In this document: positions 51,594 to 59,043 of the stretch, in pieces
How the letters are laid out: each line of letters begins with the position of its first letter
Numbering within the stretch: position 1 is the first letter of the stretch
Source: Flavobacterium sp. MDT1-60
Lineage (GTDB): Bacteria > Bacteroidota > Bacteroidia > Flavobacteriales > Flavobacteriaceae
Assembly: GCF_014844035.1 (NCBI RefSeq)
Contig: NZ_CP062159.1
Location: 558,001-622,000 of the forward strand
Reading direction: 5' to 3'
Length of the DNA: 64,000 bases
Notes under the pieces: model-generated
The model's input: the letters and a program-made list of their open reading frames with translations, nothing else
What the model was told of the DNA's origin: nothing
Databases searched by the model: none
Position numbers and translations under genes: made by a program

Positions 51594-52202
51594 TCATTTT
51601 GATTTTAATTTATCTTCTGTTTTAAATTTATCCTTTCCCCAATTTTCCGGATTTGAAACAATGTAATCAGAAATTTTTTGATAATCATTATTGTTTCTAA
51701 TGATATTATCATAAAATAATTTTTGCCATTGATGTGGATATCCTAATCTGTTAGCATGTTTGGTTACCGCAGATTTATATGACCCCACAATTGACGAAAT
51801 GGTGTTTTTTCCAATATTTTGAAAACGTTGCGAACCTGGTTTTTGTGGTAGAGACAGGGCATGCCCTGTCTCAACACGCCCTGTCTCTACAATATTCCCA
51901 TTATCCACATCTATATTATTTAATTGTTTATCGATAATCAAAATTCCGTGAATATGATTTGGCATGATCACAAAATCACCCAATTCAATATTTTTATGGT
52001 GTATGGGAATTTGATGCCAAAGTATATCGGCAATAATACCGCCCTCAGACAAAACCATTTTATTATTTTGAATTTTTCCAAAATAATGTTCTCTGTCTTG
52101 TGTACAAATTGTTATAAAATAGGCCCCGTTCCAGCCATAATCCCACCATTGCGCTCTTATTGAAGAAATACGGTATTTATTTTGAAACTTTCCTTGATTC
52201 AT
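51594..52202 (-). CDS. REP-associated tyrosine transposase (RAYT, Y1_Tnp domain)
   Basis: A 202-residue single-strand HUH transposase-like protein. The N-terminal YRISSIRAQWWDYGWNGAYF and TICTQDREHYFG, the HUH-containing FVIMPNHIHGIL (about 78-89) and the late Y-x-x-S/A-x-x-K helix (GSYKSAVTKHANRL) are diagnostic. The catalytic Tyr is in that helix. RAYTs are domesticated relatives of IS200/IS605 transposases that spread REP palindromes. The coding region itself contains a palindrome (51848-51890), in frame as VETGRVETGHALSLP. The protein is full length. It stands between the DUF6909-like gene and the GH3 gene, on the same strand. Confidence 0.88.
   Translation of the reverse strand: MNQGKFQNKYRISSIRAQWWDYGWNGAYFITICTQDREHYFGKIQNNKMVLSEGGIIADILWHQIPIHHKNIELGDFVIMPNHIHGILIIDKQLNNIDVDNGNIVETGRVETGHALSLPQKPGSQRFQNIGKNTISSIVGSYKSAVTKHANRLGYPHQWQKLFYDNIIRNNNDYQKISDYIVSNPENWGKDKFKTEDKLKSK
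51848..51890. repeat. Palindrome inside the RAYT coding sequence
   Basis: GAGACAGGGC (51851-51860), AT, GCCCTGTCTC (51863-51872) is a perfect 22-base palindrome. A second GCCCTGTCTCTAC (51878-51890) can pair instead with GTAGAGACAGGGC (51848-51860). It reads in frame through the RAYT gene in a poorly conserved linker. Confidence 0.85.
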
Positions 52203-52258
52203 TTTTAATTTACTTCTGCATCCTATTTCACATAAATAATCGTTTAATCTTGGAAATA

Positions 52259-53752
52259 TTATCTAACTTTTGTCAAATTATCCGCAATCTTTCTATCATT
52301 GGACAATCTTGGTGTTTTATTCTGCCCTCCTAATTTTCCTTGTGATTTCATATAGTCCTGAAAACCATTTTTAGAAACTTTGGTAACCACAACTTTTCTT
52401 AAAACATTTCCGGTAATCAAATCATCATAGTAAATATTCTGTTTTCTCATAGAACTGTCAATGGCTTCTTCAAAAGCTTCCATATTTTCTGGTTCGGTTT
52501 CAAATTCAACAAACCATTCATGATACGGCAATCCGCTTGACGGATTAATTTGCGGTGCCACTGTAAATTCGTTGATAACGATTTTAGTTCCAGCAGTTGC
52601 CTCTTTCATGGCATTTTCTACTTCGTTGGCAATAACGTGTTCACCAAAAGCAGAAATAAAATGTTTGATTCGTCCCGAAACTATCACTCGATGCGGAAAT
52701 AAAGAGGTAAATTGAACGGTATCTCCAATATTATAACGCCAAAGTCCTGCATTTGTAGAAACGATCAACGCATAATTTACGCCAACCTCAACTTCTCCAA
52801 CAGTGTAACTTTTTGGGTTTGGTTCGAAAAATTCGTCGCTTTTAATAAATTCGTAGAAAATTCCAGAATTCAATAATAACAACATTCCTTTTGCTTTTTG
52901 AGAATCCTGATAAGCAAAAAATCCTTCAGAAGCAGGGAATAATTCGATGCTATCTACTTCTTTCCCAATCATTTGTTCAAATTTGGCACGGTATGGCTCG
53001 TAATTGACCCCTCCGTAAATAAACAAATTAAAGTTTTTAAATATTTCGCTTATCTTTTTCCCACCACTTTTCTCCTGTAAACGCTCAAAGTACATTTGCA
53101 CCCAGGAAGGAATTCCGGAAATAACAGACATGTTTTTTTTGATCGTTTCATCAACAATTGCATTTACTTTAGTTTCCCAATCATCAATACAGTTGGTTTC
53201 CCAGGAAGGCATTCGGTTTTTTTGCAAATATTTTGGAACAAAATGCGCAACAATTCCCGAAAGTCTTCCAAATTTAATTCCGTATTTTTTAGTTAAAATG
53301 GGGCTTCCCTGCAAAAAAATCATTTTTCCGTCAACAAAATCCGCATTTCCGGTTTCATGAATATAATGCAGAATAGCATTACGAGCCGCATTTACATGCG
53401 TAGGCATCGATTCTTTGGTAAGGGGAATGTATTTTGCTCCGGAAGTAGTTCCGGAAGTTTTGGCAAAATAAAGCGGTTTTCCTTTCCAAAGAATATTTTC
53501 TTGACCAGTTTTAACCTTTTCGATATAGTGCTTCAAATCTTCATAATCACGAACGGGAACGTTCTTTTGAAAATCTTCAAATGTTTTTATACTGGCAAAA
53601 TGATGATCTTTTCCAAATTCGGTATCTTTAGCATTTTTAATTAAATCCTTAAAAACAGCTTGTTGTGTTTCGACAGGTTTATTAGCCCATGTCTGTGTTT
53701 GATGATATATTTTGCTGGCAAATAATTTTGCAGCTACAGATTTAATCGACAT
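52259..53752 (-). CDS. GH3 auxin-responsive promoter family protein (acyl-adenylate synthetase-like)
   Basis: A 497-residue member of the GH3 family, adenylate-forming enzymes known best from plant hormone conjugation but widespread in Bacteroidota. The ATP/AMP loop is YFAKTSGTTSGAKYIPLT (about 103-120), and FPASEGFFAYQ and LWRYNIGDTVQF (with the conserved YNIGD) are also present. It may activate a carboxylate and join it to an amine or thiol; the bacterial substrate is unknown. It starts at ATG 53752, and the small coiled-coil gene ends (after frame correction) 11 bases upstream, so the two are probably co-transcribed. Confidence 0.88.
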   Translation of the reverse strand: MSIKSVAAKLFASKIYHQTQTWANKPVETQQAVFKDLIKNAKDTEFGKDHHFASIKTFEDFQKNVPVRDYEDLKHYIEKVKTGQENILWKGKPLYFAKTSGTTSGAKYIPLTKESMPTHVNAARNAILHYIHETGNADFVDGKMIFLQGSPILTKKYGIKFGRLSGIVAHFVPKYLQKNRMPSWETNCIDDWETKVNAIVDETIKKNMSVISGIPSWVQMYFERLQEKSGGKKISEIFKNFNLFIYGGVNYEPYRAKFEQMIGKEVDSIELFPASEGFFAYQDSQKAKGMLLLLNSGIFYEFIKSDEFFEPNPKSYTVGEVEVGVNYALIVSTNAGLWRYNIGDTVQFTSLFPHRVIVSGRIKHFISAFGEHVIANEVENAMKEATAGTKIVINEFTVAPQINPSSGLPYHEWFVEFETEPENMEAFEEAIDSSMRKQNIYYDDLITGNVLRKVVVTKVSKNGFQDYMKSQGKLGGQNKTPRLSNDRKIADNLTKVR

Positions 53753-53837
53753 TTCTTATACTATTATTTCTTGTCACTTTTGTTTTTACTTCGCATTTTT
53801 TCGCCTGACTCCTTCTCTATTTTGTTAACCTCTTCTC

Positions 53838-54263
53838 TTAATTTATTTCTTCTTCAGTAGCTTTCATATTTACTTCTGAAGGTTCATCTACTTCTGCTAA
53901 AATAGAATCTTTGTTGAATTTGGCATATTCTAATTCGCCTCTCAATACTTTTTGAACACCATGAATATAGGCTTCGTTTTTCTTTAAAGCTCTTTCTAAT
54001 GAATCTGATTTTATCGCTAATTCGGTTGCATTCTTTTTTAATTGTGATGAAGAATAACCTGGAATAAATTCGCGCAAGGGCGTAAACGCAATAATAAAAG
54101 TGGTGATTAAAATTAAAAATATACTGCCTAATGAAAGAACGACAAAGACATTCATTAAAGTCAGTTTTAGCGAAAAAATTTCTTCAAAAGTGTCTTCATT
54201 CAAAATTACCAATCGGTTTTTGATGAATAATTTTTTTCTGAAATTCCGTTTTTTCTTAGCCAT
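53838..54263 (-). CDS. Membrane protein with coiled coil, 3' end shifted by an apparent indel
   Basis: A small inner-membrane protein (141 codons as read) with one membrane helix (VFVVLSLGSIFLILITTFII, about 39-58) and a periplasmic coiled coil. The N-terminus is very basic. In Flavobacteria similar proteins resemble the N-terminal part of M23-peptidase-associated or FtsB-like proteins; I cannot name it. After the last codons (TEEEIN) a one-base shift continues a protein-like frame KLREEVNKIEKESGEKMRSK to a stop at 53764-53766. Adding one A at 53846-53848 (minus strand) gives 166 residues. It begins at ATG 54263 with a promoter-like element upstream. Confidence 0.72.
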   Translation of the reverse strand: MAKKKRNFRKKLFIKNRLVILNEDTFEEIFSLKLTLMNVFVVLSLGSIFLILITTFIIAFTPLREFIPGYSSSQLKKNATELAIKSDSLERALKKNEAYIHGVQKVLRGELEYAKFNKDSILAEVDEPSEVNMKATEEEIN

Positions 54264-54282
54264 TTCGGTTCTTTAATAGGAG

Positions 54283-54290
54283 CAAATATA
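54283..54290 (-). promoter_or_regulatory. Putative -7 element of coiled-coil/GH3 operon
   Basis: TATATTTG on the minus strand, 19 bases upstream of ATG 54263, fits TAnnTTTG. Confidence 0.45.
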
Positions 54291-54402
54291 ATAATTAATA
54301 GTTGTGTTGATGCGACGCAAATTTGATCAAATCTGCTTAATTTACGATTTTATAAAATATTTAACGTGGCTAAGACTAAATATTTTAATCCAAAAACACT
54401 TC

Positions 54403-54429
54403 TTGTTCGTATATTTCTATATACCTTTG
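54403..54429 (+). promoter_or_regulatory. Putative -33/-7 promoter of tatA
   Basis: TTG at 54403-54405 and TACCTTTG at 54422-54429, 16-base spacer, match the Bacteroidota promoter layout 45 bases before the tatA ATG. Confidence 0.5.
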
Positions 54430-54474
54430 CGGTACAATAAGAAAACAATTTGCTTCGGCATTAAATATACAATC

Positions 54475-54654
54475 ATGGGAAGATTAGGTCTTACAGAAAT
54501 CCTTGTAATAGTAGGTATTGTGTTATTACTTTTTGGAGGTAAAAAAATTCCAGAATTAATGAAAGGTTTAGGAAGCGGAATTAAGGAATTTAAAAACGCA
54601 GCCAAAGACGACCAAACTACTGCTGCCAAAAAAGAAGAGGAAGAAGTAAAATAA
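54475..54654 (+). CDS. tatA: Twin-arginine translocase subunit TatA
   Basis: A 59-residue Tat pore component. It has one membrane helix ([20 protein letters not shown], about 9-28), the [14 protein letters not shown] hinge, an amphipathic helix and a charged tail (KKEEEEVK). The start is ATG 54475 ([12 protein letters not shown]), with a promoter just upstream; the reading frame continues upstream to 54304 but that part is not TatA-like. It stands alone, without tatC nearby, which is common in Bacteroidota. A palindromic terminator follows at 54677-54709. Confidence 0.93.
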   Translation: MGRLGLTEILVIVGIVLLLFGGKKIPELMKGLGSGIKEFKNAAKDDQTTAAKKEEEEVK

Positions 54655-54676
54655 TATTACAACTTTTTAAAATTAT

Positions 54677-54709
54677 AAATCCCAAATTACAAATTGTAGT
54701 TTGGGATTT
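54677..54709 (+). terminator. Terminator-like AAATCCCAAA palindrome after tatA
   Basis: AAATCCCAAA (54677-54686) pairs with TTTGGGATTT (54700-54709), followed by T-rich DNA. Related to the dispersed AATTCCAA repeats; another TTTGGAATTTGGAATTT word lies at 54731-54748. Confidence 0.7.
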
Positions 54710-54761
54710 TATTTTTGTTAAGTTTTTTCTATTTGGAATTTGGAATTTCTTTTTTAAAATT

Positions 54762-56885
54762 TTATAATACCATTGTTAACTGAATTCTCTTTCTGTCTTC
54801 ATCAACTTCCGTAACCTTCACATCAACATGCTGATGTAATTTTACAACTTCATTTACATCGCTCACAAAACCAGCTTTTAGCTGTGAAATGTGAACCAAT
54901 CCGCTTTCCTTGATTCCAATATCAACAAAACAGCCAAAATTGGTAATATTGTTTACAATACCAGGCAAGATCATTCCGGTTCTCAAATCCTTGATCGATT
55001 TTACATTCGCATCAAATTCAAAAACCTTAGCCGACTTTCTTGGATCTAATCCAGGCTTTTCAAGCTCTTTAATGATATCTTTTAGCGTAAGCAAACCGAT
55101 TTCAGGTGTAATATAGTTTTCGGCCTTAATTAAGGCTGTTTTCTCTTTATTTGCAATTAAGTCGTTTACAGATAATTTCAAATCTTTTGCCATTTTCTCT
55201 ACAACCGGGTACGCTTCCGGATGTACAGCAGAATTATCCAGCGGATTTTTAGCATTCGAAATTCGGATAAAAGCTGCACCTTGCTGATACGCTTTATCGC
55301 CAAGACGAGGCACTTTTTTCAGCTGTTTTCTATCCTCAAACGGGCCATTTTCAGAACGGTACTGAACAATATTTTCAGCCAGCTTCTCTCCTATTCCACT
55401 CACATAACTTAGTAAATGCTTACTTGCGGTGTTGATATTGATTCCCACCGAGTTTACGCAACGAATTACCGTATTATCAAGTTCTTCTTTTAATTTCGTC
55501 TGATCAACATCGTGTTGATATTGACCTACGCCGATAGCTTTTGGATCAATTTTAACCAATTCGGCCAAAGGATCTGAAAGACGTCTCCCAATAGAAACCG
55601 ATCCACGAACCGTAACATCATAATTAGGGAATTCTTCTCGGGCAATTTTTGATGCCGAATAAACAGAAGCTCCGGCCTCAGAAACAATAAAAACCTGCAA
55701 CGGTTTGTCAAACGCGATTTTTTTGATGAAAAATTCCGTTTCCCTAGAAGCCGTTCCGTTTCCGATAGAAATGGCGTCAATTTGATATGCGTTTACCATC
55801 GAACGGATTTTCTTGATCGCCATTGTTTCCTCATTTTGAGGCGCATGTGGATAAATCGTTTCGTTATATAACAAATCACCCTTTTCATCCAGACAAACTA
55901 CTTTACAACCGCTTCTGAATCCCGGATCGATAGCCAGAATTCGTTTTTCTCCTAACGGTGGTGCTAATAATAGCTGACCTAAATTGTTAGCAAAAACCTG
56001 AATCGAGTTTGCATCCGCTTTTGCTTTTGCTTCCTGTAAAGTTTCATTTCCAATCGCCGGATTTAGCAATCGTTTATAACTGTCTTCGATCGCTAATTGT
56101 AAGTGTGCTGTTGTACTATTTTGTTTCTTAATGATTAATTCATCAATAATGTCGTACGCTTCATCTAAATCAACATCAATTTTCATCTTCACAAAACCTT
56201 CGTTTTCTGCACGAAGCATTGCCAATAAACGGTGAGATGGTGCTTTTGCCAAATTTTCTTCCCAATCAAAATACTGACTGAATTTTTGAGCTCCTTCTTC
56301 TTCTGCTTTCTTTTTAACTACTTTGGTTGCAATTGTTGCTTTTCGCTGAAATAATCGTCGCAATTGCTTACGAACATAAATATTCTCGTTGATCCATTCG
56401 GCAACAATATCGCGAGCACCCTGCATGGCAGCTTCTTCGTTAATTACATTTTCATTGATATATTGCGTCGAAATAAAATCGACATCAACATTACTTTCCG
56501 ACATGATAATTTTCGCTAATGGTTCTAAACCAAATTCACGAGCGACATCGGCTTTTGTTTTTTTCTTCTTTTTGTATGGAAGGTAAAAATCTTCAATTTC
56601 CTGCAAGTCAAAACTTTGCTCGATTTTTTGCTTCAATTCTGGCGTAAGCGCTTTTTGCTCTTCTATAGATTTTAAAACCGCTTCTTTACGTTTTACAATC
56701 GTTTCATACTCTTTTTGAAGTTTTGCAATTTGTTCAATTACAACTTCATCAAGGTTTCCTGTTGTATCTTTTCGGTAACGGGAAATAAACGGAATCGTAC
56801 AATCTTCCTCTAATAATTTTACCGTGTTTTGAATGTTAATCGGCGCTGTCTGTACAGACTTGGCTATGAATTGAATATTAGTCAT
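54762..56885 (-). CDS. Tex family RNA-binding transcriptional accessory protein
   Basis: A 707-residue Tex protein. An N-terminal helical region is followed by the YqgF-like domain (RILAIDPGFRSGCKVVCLDE, about 324-343), helix-hairpin-helix motifs (INTASKHLLSYVSGIGEKLAENI) and a C-terminal S1 RNA-binding domain (GMILPGIVNNITNFGCFVDIG ending near the stop). Tex binds nucleic acids and influences transcription, recoding or stress tolerance in other bacteria. The length is slightly under the roughly 770 of E. coli YhgF but normal for this phylum. It stands alone on the minus strand. Confidence 0.95.
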   Translation of the reverse strand: MTNIQFIAKSVQTAPINIQNTVKLLEEDCTIPFISRYRKDTTGNLDEVVIEQIAKLQKEYETIVKRKEAVLKSIEEQKALTPELKQKIEQSFDLQEIEDFYLPYKKKKKTKADVAREFGLEPLAKIIMSESNVDVDFISTQYINENVINEEAAMQGARDIVAEWINENIYVRKQLRRLFQRKATIATKVVKKKAEEEGAQKFSQYFDWEENLAKAPSHRLLAMLRAENEGFVKMKIDVDLDEAYDIIDELIIKKQNSTTAHLQLAIEDSYKRLLNPAIGNETLQEAKAKADANSIQVFANNLGQLLLAPPLGEKRILAIDPGFRSGCKVVCLDEKGDLLYNETIYPHAPQNEETMAIKKIRSMVNAYQIDAISIGNGTASRETEFFIKKIAFDKPLQVFIVSEAGASVYSASKIAREEFPNYDVTVRGSVSIGRRLSDPLAELVKIDPKAIGVGQYQHDVDQTKLKEELDNTVIRCVNSVGININTASKHLLSYVSGIGEKLAENIVQYRSENGPFEDRKQLKKVPRLGDKAYQQGAAFIRISNAKNPLDNSAVHPEAYPVVEKMAKDLKLSVNDLIANKEKTALIKAENYITPEIGLLTLKDIIKELEKPGLDPRKSAKVFEFDANVKSIKDLRTGMILPGIVNNITNFGCFVDIGIKESGLVHISQLKAGFVSDVNEVVKLHQHVDVKVTEVDEDRKRIQLTMVL

Positions 56886-57001
56886 ACTTTTAATGAAATA
56901 ATTTCTTGATTACAAAATGATATAATTTACTTGTTAAAATGATAAAACAAATTCATTAATCATTTGGCTAAAATAATATCTTTGTTTCTAATTTTAAGCT
57001 A

Positions 57002-57271
57002 ATGGAAATTTTATTATTGTATTTTTTATTTATAAACATGTTTGTTTTCATTCTTGCCGGATATGATAAATATCAAGCCAGAAAAAACAAACGAAGAATC
57101 CCCGAAAACACTTTATTTTTCTTCGAAGTCATCGGCGGAACAATAGGTTTACTAACAGCAATGCTTTTCTTTAGACATAAAACGAGTAAAACTTCATTTA
57201 TTGTCAAATTTTCCTTGATTTTTTTGATTCAATTAGTTTTAGTTTATCTCAAATTAAGTGATAAAATATAG
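57002..57271 (+). CDS. DUF1294 family membrane protein
   Basis: An 89-residue protein with two to three membrane helices and the DUF1294 pattern: an N-terminal helix ending in AGYDKYQARKNKRRIPE, then FFEVIGGTIGLLTAMLFFRHKTSK. The KxxA...RxPE and RHK(T/S) motifs are strongly conserved in this small family of unknown function. It starts at ATG 57002, with TATCTTTG (56977-56984) as a possible -7 element. It is convergent with rpiB. Confidence 0.88.
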   Translation: MEILLLYFLFINMFVFILAGYDKYQARKNKRRIPENTLFFFEVIGGTIGLLTAMLFFRHKTSKTSFIVKFSLIFLIQLVLVYLKLSDKI

Positions 57272-57412
57272 ATATTAACAATGTTGATAACTCTAAAACA
57301 CTTTTTTAATAATCTGAATTTAAGGTCATTAAATAAAAAACCGGATGAATTTAAAAAATCCGCCCGGTGTGTTTCTTTTTATTGGTGCGAAGCACCCGAT
57401 TTTTTTGACTTT

Positions 57413-57844
57413 TTATGAGCAAGCAATTTTATTCACTCTGTTTTGGTGTCTTCCACCTTCAAATGCAGTTGTTAAAAATGTTTCAACAATTTCTACCGCT
57501 TGTGGGATCGACGTAAAACGCGCCGGAATACTTACAATGTTTGCATCATTATGTAAACGTGTTAAATAAGCAATTTCTTTAGTCCAGCATAAACCAGCTC
57601 TTACTTTTGGATGTTTGTTGACCGTCATTGCAATTCCGTTTCCGCTTCCGCAGATAACAATTCCAAAATCGGCTTTTCCTTCAGATACATCATTCGCAAC
57701 CGGATGACCAAAATCCGGATAATCAACAGAATCCTCAGAGTCTGTTCCGTAATTGGTTACTTCATATCCTTTTGCTTTAAGCATCTCAACGATTGCTTTT
57801 TTATAATCTGGTCCTGCGTGGTCGTTTCCTATCGAAATTTTCAT
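57413..57844 (-). CDS. rpiB: Ribose 5-phosphate isomerase B
   Basis: A 143-residue RpiB/LacAB-type sugar isomerase converting ribulose 5-phosphate and ribose 5-phosphate in the pentose phosphate pathway. The N-terminal GNDHAGPDYKKAIVE, the active-site CGSGNGIAMTVNKHPKVRAGLC and HNDANIVSIPAR are all diagnostic. The catalytic Cys is the one in VICGSGNG. It starts at ATG 57844; CAAATTTA (TAAATTTG on the minus strand) at 57871-57878 is a likely -7 element. It lies next to the large gene-free region proposed as a replication origin. Confidence 0.95.
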   Translation of the reverse strand: MKISIGNDHAGPDYKKAIVEMLKAKGYEVTNYGTDSEDSVDYPDFGHPVANDVSEGKADFGIVICGSGNGIAMTVNKHPKVRAGLCWTKEIAYLTRLHNDANIVSIPARFTSIPQAVEIVETFLTTAFEGGRHQNRVNKIACS

Positions 57845-58702
57845 TGTAAATACTATTTAGTTGTGTACTGCAAATTTAATCAATTAATAAATGTTTGCCA
57901 CTAATTTCACTAATTATCATTAATTTTTTCCTTTTGAATATTTAAAATAGAATTAATGAACATTCATGTAATTCGTGGCAAAAAACTTTGTGCTCTTCCT
58001 TGCCATAAATTACAAGATTTAAAAGATTCAAACTTTATTAACTTTGCGCAAATTATAGTGTAGTTTGTGGTTAAACACACCTTATTTTTAAGTCTCTTTA
58101 TATCAAAAACTTAGCGTTATTAACAATTTTAATATTTATATAATTAGTTGAATATCAATTAGAAATAAACATAGTTTTTGTTAAAATTTTAGAATGTTAA
58201 TACTAAATGCTAATTCGTTGATATTCAGTTAACTTTAAATTAACATTATTTGTTAATAAGTTCAGATAGAAAATTAGAAGTTTTTTTTGGTCGTGTCATA
58301 AAAAAGCCTAATCCAAAACCCGAATCAAAAATCCTAATAAAGTTTGATGAATTTTTAGAAAAGTTATCAATACCAAAAATGCGATTTTCAACAAAAATCA
58401 ACATATGAACTTATCTACAAAATGAATTCATTTTAGGTTGTTAACCGTTGTTAATTAAAATTCAAAAAGTCTTAAAAATTAAACTTTTAACCAAATATAA
58501 GTATGTTGATAACTCCCAATAACTAAGAGAAACTTCATTTCAATACATTTAAAAATAAATTTATTCGACATATTAACAAGCTATAATAACAACCATAAAT
58601 TAATTTAAATTAAATTTTTCTTTTTGTTGTATTTAATATATGTTGACAACTTTGAAAGTTTAAAAAGAAAAAAAAAATTTGAGATTGAAAAAATAGAACG
58701 GT
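57845..58702. other. Gene-free AT-rich region, candidate replication origin
   Basis: 858 bases without a plausible gene. The region is strongly AT-rich and contains many words close to the DnaA box TTATCCACA: TTATCTACA (58411-58419), TTATCAATA (58364-58372), TGTTGATAA (58504-58512), TGTTGACAA (58641-58649), TGTTAATAA (58251-58259) and TTATTAACA (58117-58125). It is where gene orientation changes: mostly minus strand to the left and mostly plus strand to the right, from rnr onwards. Alternatives are a long regulatory region or decayed DNA. No parS or dnaA gene is in the window. Confidence 0.5.
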
Positions 58703-58936
58703 TTAAACGATTTTGAGTGGACTATTGAGATTGTCCAGAATTTGCTGAACTTCTTCGAAATCGTTTGGATGAACTTTCAGTTTGATTCCACCCAGCGCTG
58801 CCGAATACATTGGAACAACTGAAAGTGTTATTTCGTTTTCAAAATAATATGGAATTTCCTCTCGTTCTAATAAGTGTTTCAGAACGACCGTTTCGTGCTG
58901 ATAATTGAATATGGCGATAGTTTTAAAGCTTTCCAT
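58703..58936 (-). CDS. DUF2007 family small protein
   Basis: A 77-residue soluble protein of the DUF2007 (putative signal-transducing) family. It has an N-terminal half with FNYQHETVVLKHLLEREEIP and a C-terminal GGIKLKVHPNDFEEVQQILD, the usual ferredoxin-like fold resembling the GlnB/ACT sensors. Length is typical. It lies between the gene-free region and the divergent rnr gene, on the minus strand; its 108-base upstream region is shared with rnr. Its ligand is unknown. Confidence 0.85.
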   Translation of the reverse strand: MESFKTIAIFNYQHETVVLKHLLEREEIPYYFENEITLSVVPMYSAALGGIKLKVHPNDFEEVQQILDNLNSPLKIV

Positions 58937-59043
58937 ACAAGGTCTTTTCGTAAAGATACGAAAGTTATTTTTTTAATAATTTATTTGTTAAAATCTATAA
59001 TCTGATATCTTATTTGTAATTTTAACTTTTTAAGAAAAGATAT

